Origin: Haloarcula pelagica
GTDB taxonomy: Archaea; Halobacteriota; Halobacteria; Halobacteriales; Haloarculaceae
Reading direction: 5' to 3'
Assembly (NCBI RefSeq): GCF_030127105.1
Contig: NZ_CP126162.1
Location: 62,001-126,000, forward strand
DNA length: 64,000 bases
Position numbers and translations under genes: made by a program. This document shows positions 25,349 through 33,340 of the stretch, in pieces; position 1 is the first letter of the stretch, and every line of letters starts with the position of its first letter. The notes under the pieces were generated by a model, which was not told the DNA's origin, did no database searches, and worked only from the letters and a program-made list of their open reading frames with translations.

Positions 25349-25609
25349 TCACTCCCGGTCGCCGGCCGCCTCGTAGTCCAGCGCCGTCTCCGGGCCGATC
25401 CGCCGGGGACCGTCTATCGCCCGGACCCGGAGCGTGACCCGCGTCGTCTCGCCACAGCCGTCCGACACGACCTCTGTCCACTCGTCGCCGACCGCGACCG
25501 GGCCGGCCTTCGACCGGCGGAGGTAACGCACGTAGCTCCGTTTCCGCAGTTCGTCGGCGACGGTACCGTCGCCGGTGTGAGCGAGCACGACGCGATCGGC
25601 AACGGCCAT
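25349..25609 (-). CDS. 86-residue haloarchaeal protein of unknown function
   Basis: A small, charged beta-rich protein (VADRVVLAHTGDG at the start, ETTRVTLRVRAIDGPRR later). It is encoded directly against the end of the FAH-family gene; their stop codons are adjacent at 25346-25351. It has one Cys and no recognised motif. It is upstream of nothing on its own strand, and the Gfo/Idh gene lies 57 nt upstream of its start on the same strand, so the minus-strand genes 27941 to 25349 may form one operon. Small proteins of this kind accompany sugar-acid genes in halophiles, from general impression only. Confidence 0.5.
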   Translation of the reverse strand: MAVADRVVLAHTGDGTVADELRKRSYVRYLRRSKAGPVAVGDEWTEVVSDGCGETTRVTLRVRAIDGPRRIGPETALDYEAAGDRE

Positions 25610-25666
25610 ATCGGTGCTGCGGGCCGCACGGAAAAGTCCTTTTCGCCGGTCCGTGTGGCCGTCGCC

Positions 25667-26764
25667 TCACCAGGAGGTGATCGTCACGTCCCGGAGCGGG
25701 CGGTCCAGCGGGACCGACACCTGACCGCCGGTGTAGTGAGAGATGTAGAAGCCGACGATGATCTCCAGCGAGCGAGTCGCCTCGTCACCCGTCGAGGGGT
25801 TCTCCATCGTCCCGTCGACGACTGCAACGGCGTCGGCGGCGGCGTTGGCGAAGGCGTCCCGGTAGTCCTCGTCCCACGTCCAGGCGCCGTCGATCCCCGG
25901 CAGGTCGGCCTCGACGTGACTCCCGTCGTCGAGTCCCCAGTATCGCCACTCGCCGTCGTCGTTGTTGAGGTAGAGTTTCCCCTCACTGCCGACGAACTGG
26001 AGCGTCATCGACGAGGCCTCCCGGGGAATGGTGCAGTCGATGGTGACGAAGCTCCCGTCGTCCATCACGACGAACCCGCCGCCGCCGGCGTCGTCGACAC
26101 GCTCGGCCGCTTCCAGCGAGTCGACGGCCTCGTTCTCGCCGGTGATGTAGCCCGACACCTGCTCCGCCCGGGCGTCGAGCAGGTACACGAGCGTATCCAG
26201 CAGGTGCGTGGAGTTGCGCAGCAGTTCCATCCGGAACTGCGTGGCGACGGCGTGGACATCGCCCAGCAGGCCCTCCTCCTGGATGAGGTCCCTGATCCGC
26301 TGGAGTTTCGTCGTGAACCGGAACGAGTGATTGATCAGCAGTTCCGTGTCGGTCTCGTCACAGACGGTGACCATCTCCTCGGCGTCGCTGACCGACGAGG
26401 CGATCGGCTTCTCACACCAGATCAGCGCGGGATCGGCGGCCGACTCGGCGGCGTCGACGACGTGATCGGCGTGGAGATACGAGGGCGTACAGACCGAGAC
26501 GAGGTCGAGGTCCTCTGCCGCCAGCATCGACTCGTGGCCGACGTACCGCCGGTCGGGCGGGATCTCCCAGGCCTCGCCGAACTGTTCGAGTTTCGTCTCG
26601 TCGACATCGGCGACGGCCACCAGCTCGACGCCCTCGGTGGCCTTGTAGCCTCCGGCGTGGCTGGCCCTGACCTTCTTCTCGCCGATGTCCTCCTCGTCGT
26701 GCATCCCGAGGATACCCATTCCGGCGATGCCTCCAGTTCCGATGATACCGGCTCTGTAGGTCAT
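25667..26764 (-). CDS. Gfo/Idh/MocA-family oxidoreductase
   Basis: A 365-residue NAD(P)-dependent dehydrogenase. It has an N-terminal Rossmann GTGGIAG (residues about 9-15), the family EKP motif (LIWCEKPIASSVSDAEEMV) with the catalytic Lys, and a C-terminal beta-sheet domain with STHLLDTLVYLLD, where the H and D are typical catalytic positions. It likely oxidises a sugar or sugar derivative at one hydroxyl. The ATG at 26764 is one nucleotide past the stop of the enolase-superfamily gene, so they are cotranscribed. A short insertion after the Rossmann motif (GILGMHDEEDIGEKKVRASH) is unusual. Confidence 0.83.
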   Translation of the reverse strand: MTYRAGIIGTGGIAGMGILGMHDEEDIGEKKVRASHAGGYKATEGVELVAVADVDETKLEQFGEAWEIPPDRRYVGHESMLAAEDLDLVSVCTPSYLHADHVVDAAESAADPALIWCEKPIASSVSDAEEMVTVCDETDTELLINHSFRFTTKLQRIRDLIQEEGLLGDVHAVATQFRMELLRNSTHLLDTLVYLLDARAEQVSGYITGENEAVDSLEAAERVDDAGGGGFVVMDDGSFVTIDCTIPREASSMTLQFVGSEGKLYLNNDDGEWRYWGLDDGSHVEADLPGIDGAWTWDEDYRDAFANAAADAVAVVDGTMENPSTGDEATRSLEIIVGFYISHYTGGQVSVPLDRPLRDVTITSW

Positions 26765-26765
26765 G

Positions 26766-27941
26766 TCAGTCGTAGATGTGGAGGCTCCCGGTGGCGTTGT
26801 CCTCGATGTACTCCCAGTCGTAGTCGACGCCCAGGCCAGGGCCGTCGGGCACCGTGACCATCCCCTCGTCGTCGACGGTGTCGAGCATGTCCGAGTAGTC
26901 GCCCTCGTACACCGGCGGCTGGGTGTTCGGACAGTCGGGGTGGACGAGCGCGAGTTCGTAGTAGTTCGTGTTCCGGATCGCGGCGATACAGTGACGCTGG
27001 GCGGGTCCCGGGGCGTGGAACTCCACGTCCATACCGAACCCTTCGGCCACCTTCGCCCGTTTCATCGCGCCGGTGATCCCGCCGTCGTACTCGGGGTCGG
27101 CGCGCAGGAAGTCCGTCGACTCGTTGGCCGCGAAGTCCGTCGCCGGCTCCAGCCCGCGAACGTGCTCGGTCTGGAGGATCGGGGTGTCGAGGGCCTGCCG
27201 GAGTTTGCGGTGGGCGTGCTGTGAGATGCCGCCGTCCCGGTACGGGTCCTCGTACCAGAAGAAGCCCTCCTCGTCGAGCGCGCGGCCGAGTTTCAGCGCG
27301 TCCGCGTAGGTCTCCAGTTCGCAGGCCGGGTCGTGCATCAGGTCCATCTCGTCGCCGACACGCTGGCCGACGGCGTGGACCGCGTCGATCTCCCGGCGGA
27401 GGTCGCGAGAGCCCTCGCTGCCGCCCCAGCCGTGGATCTTGAAGCCGCTGTACCCCATCGAGCGACACTCCTCGGCGAAGTCGGCGAAGGCCTCGGGCGT
27501 GTCCAGCCCGCCGTTCTCGTCCCCGTGGTAGGTGGAGGCGTACGCGGGGAACCGCGTCCGGTAGGTGCCCAGCATCTCGTGGATGGGGGCGCCGTACTTC
27601 TTGCCGGCGTAGTCCCAGAGGGCGATGTCGATGGGGCCGATGCCCATGCGATCGTACTTCCGGAGCGCCCGCTTCATCTCGCTCCAGTGGTGTTCCCGTT
27701 CGAGGGGGTTCTTGCCGACGAGGTAGTCGGCGAAGGTGTTGATCTGTGCGGCACCCGGTGAGTTCCCGCCGACGTACTCACCGGTGATGCCCTCGTCAGT
27801 GTGGATCTTGAGGCCGAACAGTTTCCGCTCGGTCACCGAGCCCGGTTCGTACACGAGGTTGAACCCGTGGTGATCTGTCCCGACATCCTCGATCGGATAG
27901 GCGAACTCGACGGACTCGACGCTGGTAATCTCTGGCGCCAT
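26766..27941 (-). CDS. enolase-superfamily sugar acid dehydratase (MR subgroup), paralogue A
   Basis: A 391-residue mandelate racemase/muconate lactonising-type enzyme. Metal ligands are seen in MHDPACEL, WYEDPYRD and LQTEHVRG. At the usual K-x-K position it has K-x-H (SGFKIHGWGG), and a late FHAPGPAQRH supplies another His. It should dehydrate an aldonate to a 2-keto-3-deoxy acid. It is closely related to the enzyme at 29708-30871, by eye over half identical along the length. It diverges from an SDR/amidohydrolase/paralogue-B operon. The exact acid (fuconate, rhamnonate, galactonate or other) cannot be told from sequence. Confidence 0.85.
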   Translation of the reverse strand: MAPEITSVESVEFAYPIEDVGTDHHGFNLVYEPGSVTERKLFGLKIHTDEGITGEYVGGNSPGAAQINTFADYLVGKNPLEREHHWSEMKRALRKYDRMGIGPIDIALWDYAGKKYGAPIHEMLGTYRTRFPAYASTYHGDENGGLDTPEAFADFAEECRSMGYSGFKIHGWGGSEGSRDLRREIDAVHAVGQRVGDEMDLMHDPACELETYADALKLGRALDEEGFFWYEDPYRDGGISQHAHRKLRQALDTPILQTEHVRGLEPATDFAANESTDFLRADPEYDGGITGAMKRAKVAEGFGMDVEFHAPGPAQRHCIAAIRNTNYYELALVHPDCPNTQPPVYEGDYSDMLDTVDDEGMVTVPDGPGLGVDYDWEYIEDNATGSLHIYD

Positions 27942-28026
27942 AGCCTACTATGTGACACCCCGGGAGATAAACGTAGGGCCTTCCATCGGTGGTTTCATTT
28001 CACTGTGGCGAGTAGACGAGCGTGGT

Positions 28027-28833
28027 ATGGTCGGACACACGCAGTACGACTTCAGCGGCGAGACCGCCATCGTCACCGGTTCCACGAAGGGGATCGGTCG
28101 GGGGATCGCTGCGGGACTGGCAGACGCCGACGCGAACGTCGTCGTCAACGCCCGATCGGCGTCGGATGTCGAATCCGTCGCCGCACAACTGGACCAGCGG
28201 GGCGCGGGCCGAGCCGTGGGCATCTCGGCGGATGTCGGCTCTATCGACGACATCGACGCGCTCGTCGACGGAGCGATCGACGAGTTCGGCCGGATCGACC
28301 TGCTTGTCAACAACGCGGCTGTCTGGCCCGAGGAAGACTCGCTGGTCGACTCCGATGTCGAGCAGTGGGACCACACGATGAATGTCAACGTCCGCGCACA
28401 GTATTACGCCGCAAAGCGGGTCGCTCGGCACATGATCGACGAGGGCATCGAGGGCTGTATCGTCAACCACACGAGCCAGGCCGGCGACCGCCGGACGGGG
28501 CCGTTCGGGCTGTACGGCATCTCGAAGACATCGATCAACGGGCTGACCTGGCGGATGGCACAGGAACTGGCCGAACACGGGATCCGGATGAACGCCGTCT
28601 CGACGGACGTGACCGAGACGGCCCAGCTCCGCCACGAGGCCGAACAGACGGCGGCGAACGACCCCGATCGGACTCCCGAGGAGGTCCTGCGCGCCCGGGG
28701 CGAGCAGCGGCCGCTGGGCCGGCTTGGACAGCCCGAGGACCTCGCCGACGCGGTGCTGTGGCTCGCCAGCGACCGCGCGGACTACGTGGTCGGCGACACC
28801 GTCCGGGTCAGCGGCGGCGGTAACCTGGAGTGA
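28027..28833 (+). CDS. SDR-family sugar dehydrogenase or keto-deoxy-acid dehydrogenase
   Basis: A 268-residue short-chain dehydrogenase. It has the cofactor motif TGSTKGIGRG (about 17-26), NNAAVW (NNAG-type), catalytic Ser in HTSQAGDRRTG, Y-x-x-x-K in YGISKTS, and the C-terminal VVGDTVRVSGGG. It starts at the ATG at 28027, with only 85 nt between it and the divergent paralogue-A gene. It is first in an operon with an amidohydrolase lactonase (3 nt apart) and dehydratase paralogue B (2 nt further), so it likely oxidises the sugar at C1 or the 2-keto-3-deoxy acid at C4. Confidence 0.85.
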   Translation: MVGHTQYDFSGETAIVTGSTKGIGRGIAAGLADADANVVVNARSASDVESVAAQLDQRGAGRAVGISADVGSIDDIDALVDGAIDEFGRIDLLVNNAAVWPEEDSLVDSDVEQWDHTMNVNVRAQYYAAKRVARHMIDEGIEGCIVNHTSQAGDRRTGPFGLYGISKTSINGLTWRMAQELAEHGIRMNAVSTDVTETAQLRHEAEQTAANDPDRTPEEVLRARGEQRPLGRLGQPEDLADAVLWLASDRADYVVGDTVRVSGGGNLE

Positions 28834-28835
28834 GC

Positions 28836-29705
28836 ATGCGGCTCGTCGACACCCACACCCACACCTGGGGACCGAACACCGCGGAACTGCCCTGGCCCGA
28901 GACGGTCCTGCCGCCGGGGTGGGACGGACCGTACACCGCCCACGATCTGATCGCGGACATGGACGCCGCCGGTGTCGAGGAGTCCGTGATGGTGACGACG
29001 CCGATGTACGGCCGCGGTATCCGGGCCAACGAGTACACGATGCGGGCCATCGAGGCTTACCCGGACCGCCTGTGGGGCGTCGGCCTGATGGACTTCTACG
29101 GCGACCCCGACGACGTGCGGTCGTCGCTGCGCCGGGTCGTCGGCCACGACCGGATGCTCGGGGTCCGCATGCACGCCTGTCTCGACTACGAGTGGCACTC
29201 GACGGAACTGAACCGGACTGCCGACTGGGTCCTCGACGACGAACTGGCGCCGGTCTGGGAGGAAGCCGCCGAGCAGGGGACGGCCGTGTTCGTCTTCCCG
29301 AAGGCCCAACAGCTCCCGATGGTCGCGACCCTCGCCGAACGGCACCCTGACGTGCAGTTGGTCGTCGATCACATGGCGTTCCCCGACGAGACGACCGACC
29401 CCGACGAGGCCCCCTGGACGGAGTTCGAGGCACTGGCCGACCACGACAACGTCGCGGTCAAGGTGAGTTCCCTCCCCCGTTCGAGCGAGCAGTCCTGGCC
29501 CTACGAGGACCTGTGGGGCTACGTCCGCAACCTCGCGGACTGGTTCGGCACCGACCGCCTCATGCTCGGCTCGGACTACCCGTGGATGGACGACTGGGCC
29601 GACTACGAGGCGTGTCTCTCGTGGGTCGAGGAAACCCCGTTCCTCTCGGCCCGGGACCACTCCGATCTGGCCCACCGGACGTTCGAACGAGTCCACGGGG
29701 AGTGA
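28836..29705 (+). CDS. amidohydrolase_2-family sugar lactonase
   Basis: A 289-residue TIM-barrel hydrolase with the HxH metal motif (DTHTHTWG, 5-12), a metal or catalytic His in LVVDHMAFPD, and the C-terminal Asp in LMLGSDYPWMDD. This is the L-fucono-/L-rhamnono-lactonase group of the amidohydrolase superfamily, which opens sugar-1,4- or 1,5-lactones. It lies between an SDR and a sugar-acid dehydratase with almost no spacing, giving dehydrogenase, lactonase and dehydratase in order. The ATG at 28836 follows the SDR stop by 2 nt. Confidence 0.82.
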   Translation: MRLVDTHTHTWGPNTAELPWPETVLPPGWDGPYTAHDLIADMDAAGVEESVMVTTPMYGRGIRANEYTMRAIEAYPDRLWGVGLMDFYGDPDDVRSSLRRVVGHDRMLGVRMHACLDYEWHSTELNRTADWVLDDELAPVWEEAAEQGTAVFVFPKAQQLPMVATLAERHPDVQLVVDHMAFPDETTDPDEAPWTEFEALADHDNVAVKVSSLPRSSEQSWPYEDLWGYVRNLADWFGTDRLMLGSDYPWMDDWADYEACLSWVEETPFLSARDHSDLAHRTFERVHGE

Positions 29706-29707
29706 CC

Positions 29708-30871
29708 GTGGCCACCATCGAACGTATCGAGACGGTGGAGTTCGCCTACCCGCTCCCGGACGTGGGCACCCCACCGGGCGGGTTCGACATCGTGTACGAT
29801 CCCGGGTCGACGATGGAGCGACGGCTGTTCGCCGTTCGGGTATCGTGTTCAGACGGCCTCGTCGGCGAGTACGTCGGCGGGAACTCGCCGGGCGCCGCCC
29901 AGATCAACACCTTCGCCGACTACCTCGTCGGCCGAGATCCGACCCGGCGCGAACACCACTGGGGCGAGGTGAAGCGGGCGCTCCGGAAGTACGATCGCAT
30001 GGGCATCGGCCCCATCGACATCGCCCTCTGGGACTACGCCGGCAAGAAGTACGGCGCCCCCATCCACGAACTGCTCGGAACGTATCGGGAACGATTCCCC
30101 GCGTACGCCTCCACCTACCAGGGCGACCGTAGCGGTGGCCTCGATTCGCCGGCGGCGTACGCCGACTTCGCCGAGACCTGTCTCGACCGCGGCTATCCGG
30201 GGTTCAAGCTCCACGGCTGGGACGGCGACTGGCGCGATCCCGATTTGCTGGAACAGGCGGTCCGCGCGGTCGGCGAGCGTGTCGGCGACCGGATGGAGCT
30301 GATGGTCGACCCGGCCTGTGACCTCGACACCTTCGCCGAGGCGGTGCAGGTGGGTCGTGCCTGTGACGAGTACGGCTACCGCTGGTACGAGGACCCGTAC
30401 CGGGACGGCGGTATCTCACAGCACGGTCACCGCAAACTCCGGCAGACGCTCTCGACGCCGCTACTCCAGACCGAACACGTCCGGGGGCTGGAACCACACA
30501 CCAACTTCGCGGCCTCGGAGGCGACGGATCTCCTCCGTGCGGACCCCGAATACGACGGCGGGATCACCGGCGCGATGAAGATCGTCGCCGCGGCGGAGGG
30601 ACTGGGGCTGGACGTGGAGTTCCACGCGCCGGGGCCGGCACAGCGCCACTGTATCGCCGCGACCCGGAACACCCCGTTCTACGAACTGGCACTCGTTCAC
30701 CCGGACGCACCGAACACGACCCCGCCTGTGTACGAGGGCGACTACTCCGACGATCTGGACGCCATCGACGCCGACGGCATGGTCACGGTGCCCGGCGGCC
30801 CTGGCCTGGGTGTCGACTACGACTGGGCGTACATCGAGGACAACGCCGTCGGCCGACGGACCTACGAGTAG
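29708..30871 (+). CDS. enolase-superfamily sugar acid dehydratase (MR subgroup), paralogue B
   Basis: A 387-residue paralogue of the enzyme at 26766-27941, with the same active-site pattern: K-x-H in GFKLHGWDG, metal ligands in MVDPACDL, WYEDPYRD and LQTEHVRG, and FHAPGPAQRH. The start is a GTG at 29708, two nucleotides after the lactonase stop, aligning with the paralogue N terminus; a GTG at 29702 is possible. It should dehydrate the aldonate made by its two operon partners. Two such copies within 2 kb on opposite strands suggest duplication and specialisation for different acids or for epimers. Confidence 0.85.
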   Translation: MATIERIETVEFAYPLPDVGTPPGGFDIVYDPGSTMERRLFAVRVSCSDGLVGEYVGGNSPGAAQINTFADYLVGRDPTRREHHWGEVKRALRKYDRMGIGPIDIALWDYAGKKYGAPIHELLGTYRERFPAYASTYQGDRSGGLDSPAAYADFAETCLDRGYPGFKLHGWDGDWRDPDLLEQAVRAVGERVGDRMELMVDPACDLDTFAEAVQVGRACDEYGYRWYEDPYRDGGISQHGHRKLRQTLSTPLLQTEHVRGLEPHTNFAASEATDLLRADPEYDGGITGAMKIVAAAEGLGLDVEFHAPGPAQRHCIAATRNTPFYELALVHPDAPNTTPPVYEGDYSDDLDAIDADGMVTVPGGPGLGVDYDWAYIEDNAVGRRTYE

Positions 30872-30912
30872 GATCCCAAACAGCTAATTAACAGTCCGAC
30901 TATCTCCCGTGT

Positions 30913-31368
30913 ATGGCACACGATCGCGTGTTGCTCGCAATCGGTCCGGAGGATCGGGACAGCCTGGACACCCTCGTGGAGGCCGCTATCGACATGGCGG
31001 AACCCGCGGGCGCGACCGTCTACCTGCTGTACGTCTTCCCGCGGGACGACTACGAGACGGTGATGGAACAGATGGACATCGACACGGCGACCAGCGGTCT
31101 CACGCCCGACGAGGTCGCACAGCGTCACGAGAGCGTCCGCGAACCGGCCGACCGCCTGGCCTCGCTGGACATCGACTACGAGATCCGGGGCGTCTCCGGC
31201 GGGAACCCGGCCGACCAGATCGTGCGGACGGTCGAACAGGTCGGCGCCGACGTAGCGATCGTCGGCGGTACGAAGCGGTCGCCGGCCGGGAAGGCGATGT
31301 TCGGCGACCACGCGCAGCGGGTCCTCCTGAACTCGCCCGTGCCGGTGTTGTACGTCAAGCGGGAGTAG
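30913..31368 (+). CDS. universal stress protein (UspA family)
   Basis: A 151-residue UspA-domain protein: N-terminal DRVLLAIGPEDRDS, central DIDYEIRGVSGGNPADQIV and C-terminal VGGTKRSPAGKAMFGDHAQRVLLNSPVPVLYV, including the G-x2-R/K-x-G-type ATP-loop followed by G..A..V. It probably binds ATP or AMP and dimerises. It follows the catabolic operon by 41 nt with a TATA-like CTAATTAA near 30884, giving a leaderless start at 30913. Its stop codon abuts that of the convergent ATPase gene. Link to sugar metabolism is only positional. Confidence 0.85.
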   Translation: MAHDRVLLAIGPEDRDSLDTLVEAAIDMAEPAGATVYLLYVFPRDDYETVMEQMDIDTATSGLTPDEVAQRHESVREPADRLASLDIDYEIRGVSGGNPADQIVRTVEQVGADVAIVGGTKRSPAGKAMFGDHAQRVLLNSPVPVLYVKRE

Positions 31369-32184
31369 CTATCCGTCCGCCGCTTGCTCGCTTCGCTCGC
31401 TGTCGGGCATCCCGGCGACCATCCGCTTGACGATGTCGTCCTGTGTCGCCGTCTCGCCGTCGAGGACCCCGGCGTCGGTCCCCTGATGGAGAATGTGGAT
31501 GCGGTCGGCGGCCCGCCGGACGTAGTCGAGGTTGTGCGAGATGAGGAGAATGGAGATCCCCTGACGCTGCATCCGGTCGATGAGTTCGAGCACCCGTTCT
31601 GCACCCTCGACCGAGAGGGCGCTGGTCGGTTCGTCCATGATGATGATCTCGGGGTCCGAGAGCATCGTCCGGGAGATACTGACCAGTTGGCGCTCGCCGC
31701 CCGAGAGGTTCGACACCGTCTCGTCGACATCGACCCCGATCTCCAGTTCGTCGAGTAGCTCCTGGGCGCGCTTGCGCATCTTGCCCTTGCTGAGGACGCC
31801 GAGGAGGCCACCGGACCCACCGACCTCCTCCCGGCCGAGGAAGATGTTCTGCGTGACGGTGAGGTTGTCGGCGATTGCCAGGTCCTGAAACGTCGTCTCG
31901 ATCCCGAGGTCCTTCGCTCGCCGTGGCGAGTCGATATCGACGGTCTCGCCGTCGATACGGATGGTGCCGCTGTCCGGCCGGTGTGCTCCCGCCAGACACT
32001 TGATGAGCGTCGACTTGCCCGCTCCGTTGTCGCCCGCGAGCGCCAGCACTTCGCCCCGCCGCAACCGGAGTGTCACCCCGTCGAGGGCAACTACCTCGCC
32101 GAACCGCTTCGTGATACCTTCCATCTCGACGATGTAGTCGTCTCCGGACTCGCTCATGCGTGGTCTGTTGTCATCTTTCGACAT
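31369..32184 (-). CDS. CUT2-type sugar ABC ATPase, single-domain
   Basis: A 271-residue ABC ATPase of the carbohydrate uptake 2 family: Walker A GDNGAGKST, signature NLSGGERQLV, Walker B IIIMDEPTSAL and the family's SHNLDYVRRAADRI. Bacterial RbsA/XylG proteins have two such domains in tandem (about 500 residues); this one has one and would act as a homodimer. The start is the ATG at 32184. It is encoded divergently from its likely permease (32265) and binding protein (33341), with a 13-bp palindrome between them. It converges with the UspA gene. Confidence 0.85.
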   Translation of the reverse strand: MSKDDNRPRMSESGDDYIVEMEGITKRFGEVVALDGVTLRLRRGEVLALAGDNGAGKSTLIKCLAGAHRPDSGTIRIDGETVDIDSPRRAKDLGIETTFQDLAIADNLTVTQNIFLGREEVGGSGGLLGVLSKGKMRKRAQELLDELEIGVDVDETVSNLSGGERQLVSISRTMLSDPEIIIMDEPTSALSVEGAERVLELIDRMQRQGISILLISHNLDYVRRAADRIHILHQGTDAGVLDGETATQDDIVKRMVAGMPDSERSEQAADG

Positions 32185-32196
32185 AAGCGTTCGCAC

Positions 32197-32209
32197 GTGA
32201 CACTGTCAC
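32197..32209. promoter_or_regulatory. palindrome in the divergent CUT2 promoter
   Basis: GTGACA-C-TGTCAC is perfectly symmetric and lies between the ATPase start (32184, minus) and the permease start (32265, plus). It is placed to control either gene. A TATA-like AAGTATAAC at 32231-32239 serves the plus-strand gene. Confidence 0.5.
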
Positions 32210-32264
32210 AACTGTGTGTGCCGTTACCAAAAGTATAACATCACTCGGCGGATATGTTCCGCGT

Positions 32265-33251
32265 ATGCTGCAATCGGTCGTCGGGGAGAGCGGCGTCGGG
32301 AGCCGGGTGACACTCCGGGATCTGAGTCGGTACGGCCCGATGCTCGGCCTCGTCGGGCTGTACGTCGCGTTCTCGCTCCTGAACGAACGGTTCCTCACGG
32401 TACAGAACCAGGTCAACGTCCTCCAGCAGGTGTCTATCATCGGCATCATGGCTATCGGGGTGACCTTCCCGATCCTCTGTGCGGAGATCGATCTGAGCAT
32501 CGCACAGGTGATGGAGATCGCGGGGCTGACGATGGCGACACTCGCCGTCGGTGCGCGGCTCTTCGAGGGGTTCGCCGTCCCGGTCGTCGTCGCGATCCTC
32601 GCCGGGATCGCCCTCGCGTCGGCGTTCGGTGGGCTCTCGGGGTACGTCACTGCCCGGTTCGGAGTCCCGTCGTTTATGACCACACTGGCCGTCCTGTTCC
32701 TCGCTGACGGACTCGGGCTCATCGTCTCCGGTAACCGTCCGATAATCGGCCTTCCGGCCTCGTTGACCGCCATCGGTGGCGCGCGTGTGTTCGGCTTCCC
32801 GAGCATCGTCCTCGTGTTCCTGCTGTTGTTGGTCCTCTCACAGCTGTTGCTCTCGTACACCCGGTTTGGCCTCTACATCTACGCTATCGGCGGTGACCGG
32901 ACGGCCGCCGAGCGGATGGGGATCAACGTCACGGCCGTCCGGATGGGGACGCTCGTGATCTCGGCCGCCTTCGCGGCCATCGCCGGTCTGGTGACTCTCG
33001 GACGACTCGGGAGCGCGGTGCCGACGATGGGAGCCGGACTGCTCTTGCCCCCCATCGCCGCGGTCATCCTCGGCGGCGCGGACCTCTTCGGTGGCTCCGG
33101 GAACATGGTCGGGACCCTCATCGGCGTGCTCATCCTCGGGGTTCTCGGAAACGGGTTGAACCTTCTCGGCGTCGATCCGGCCGGACAACTCGTCGCACAG
33201 GGTATCGTCCTGATGCTCGCGGTCCTCGCGAACGTCCTGGGCCGGGACTGA
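32265..33251 (+). CDS. CUT2-type sugar ABC permease (RbsC/XylH-like)
   Basis: A 328-residue membrane protein with eight to ten helices and family motifs EIDLSIAQVMEIAG, YAIGGDRTAAERMGINV and LPPIAAVILGGADLFGGSG. These match the ribose/xylose-type BPD_transp_2 permeases. The ATG at 32265 is set by the TATA-like sequence about 30 nt upstream and by the alignment. The binding-protein gene follows after 89 nt. With the divergent ATPase it makes a full CUT2 importer, probably for a monosaccharide used by the neighbouring oxidative enzymes. Confidence 0.87.
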   Translation: MLQSVVGESGVGSRVTLRDLSRYGPMLGLVGLYVAFSLLNERFLTVQNQVNVLQQVSIIGIMAIGVTFPILCAEIDLSIAQVMEIAGLTMATLAVGARLFEGFAVPVVVAILAGIALASAFGGLSGYVTARFGVPSFMTTLAVLFLADGLGLIVSGNRPIIGLPASLTAIGGARVFGFPSIVLVFLLLLVLSQLLLSYTRFGLYIYAIGGDRTAAERMGINVTAVRMGTLVISAAFAAIAGLVTLGRLGSAVPTMGAGLLLPPIAAVILGGADLFGGSGNMVGTLIGVLILGVLGNGLNLLGVDPAGQLVAQGIVLMLAVLANVLGRD

Positions 33252-33325
33252 TAGACACCGGGGCCCCACACTGGTTGGCCGATACGACGTTCTCACTCAC
33301 CGATAGTTCTTTCACTCGGGCAATA

Positions 33326-33338
33326 GTCACTAGTGAAC
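33326..33338. promoter_or_regulatory. GTCACTAGTGAAC operator-like palindrome before the CUT2 SBP gene
   Basis: TCACTAGTGA (33327-33336) is a perfect palindrome, extended to GTCACTAGTGAAC. It shares GTTCACTAG (read on the minus strand) with the promoter of the IclR gene at 36668-36676. It lies only 2 nt before the ATG at 33341, a repressor-like position. Confidence 0.5.
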
Positions 33339-33340
33339 GT

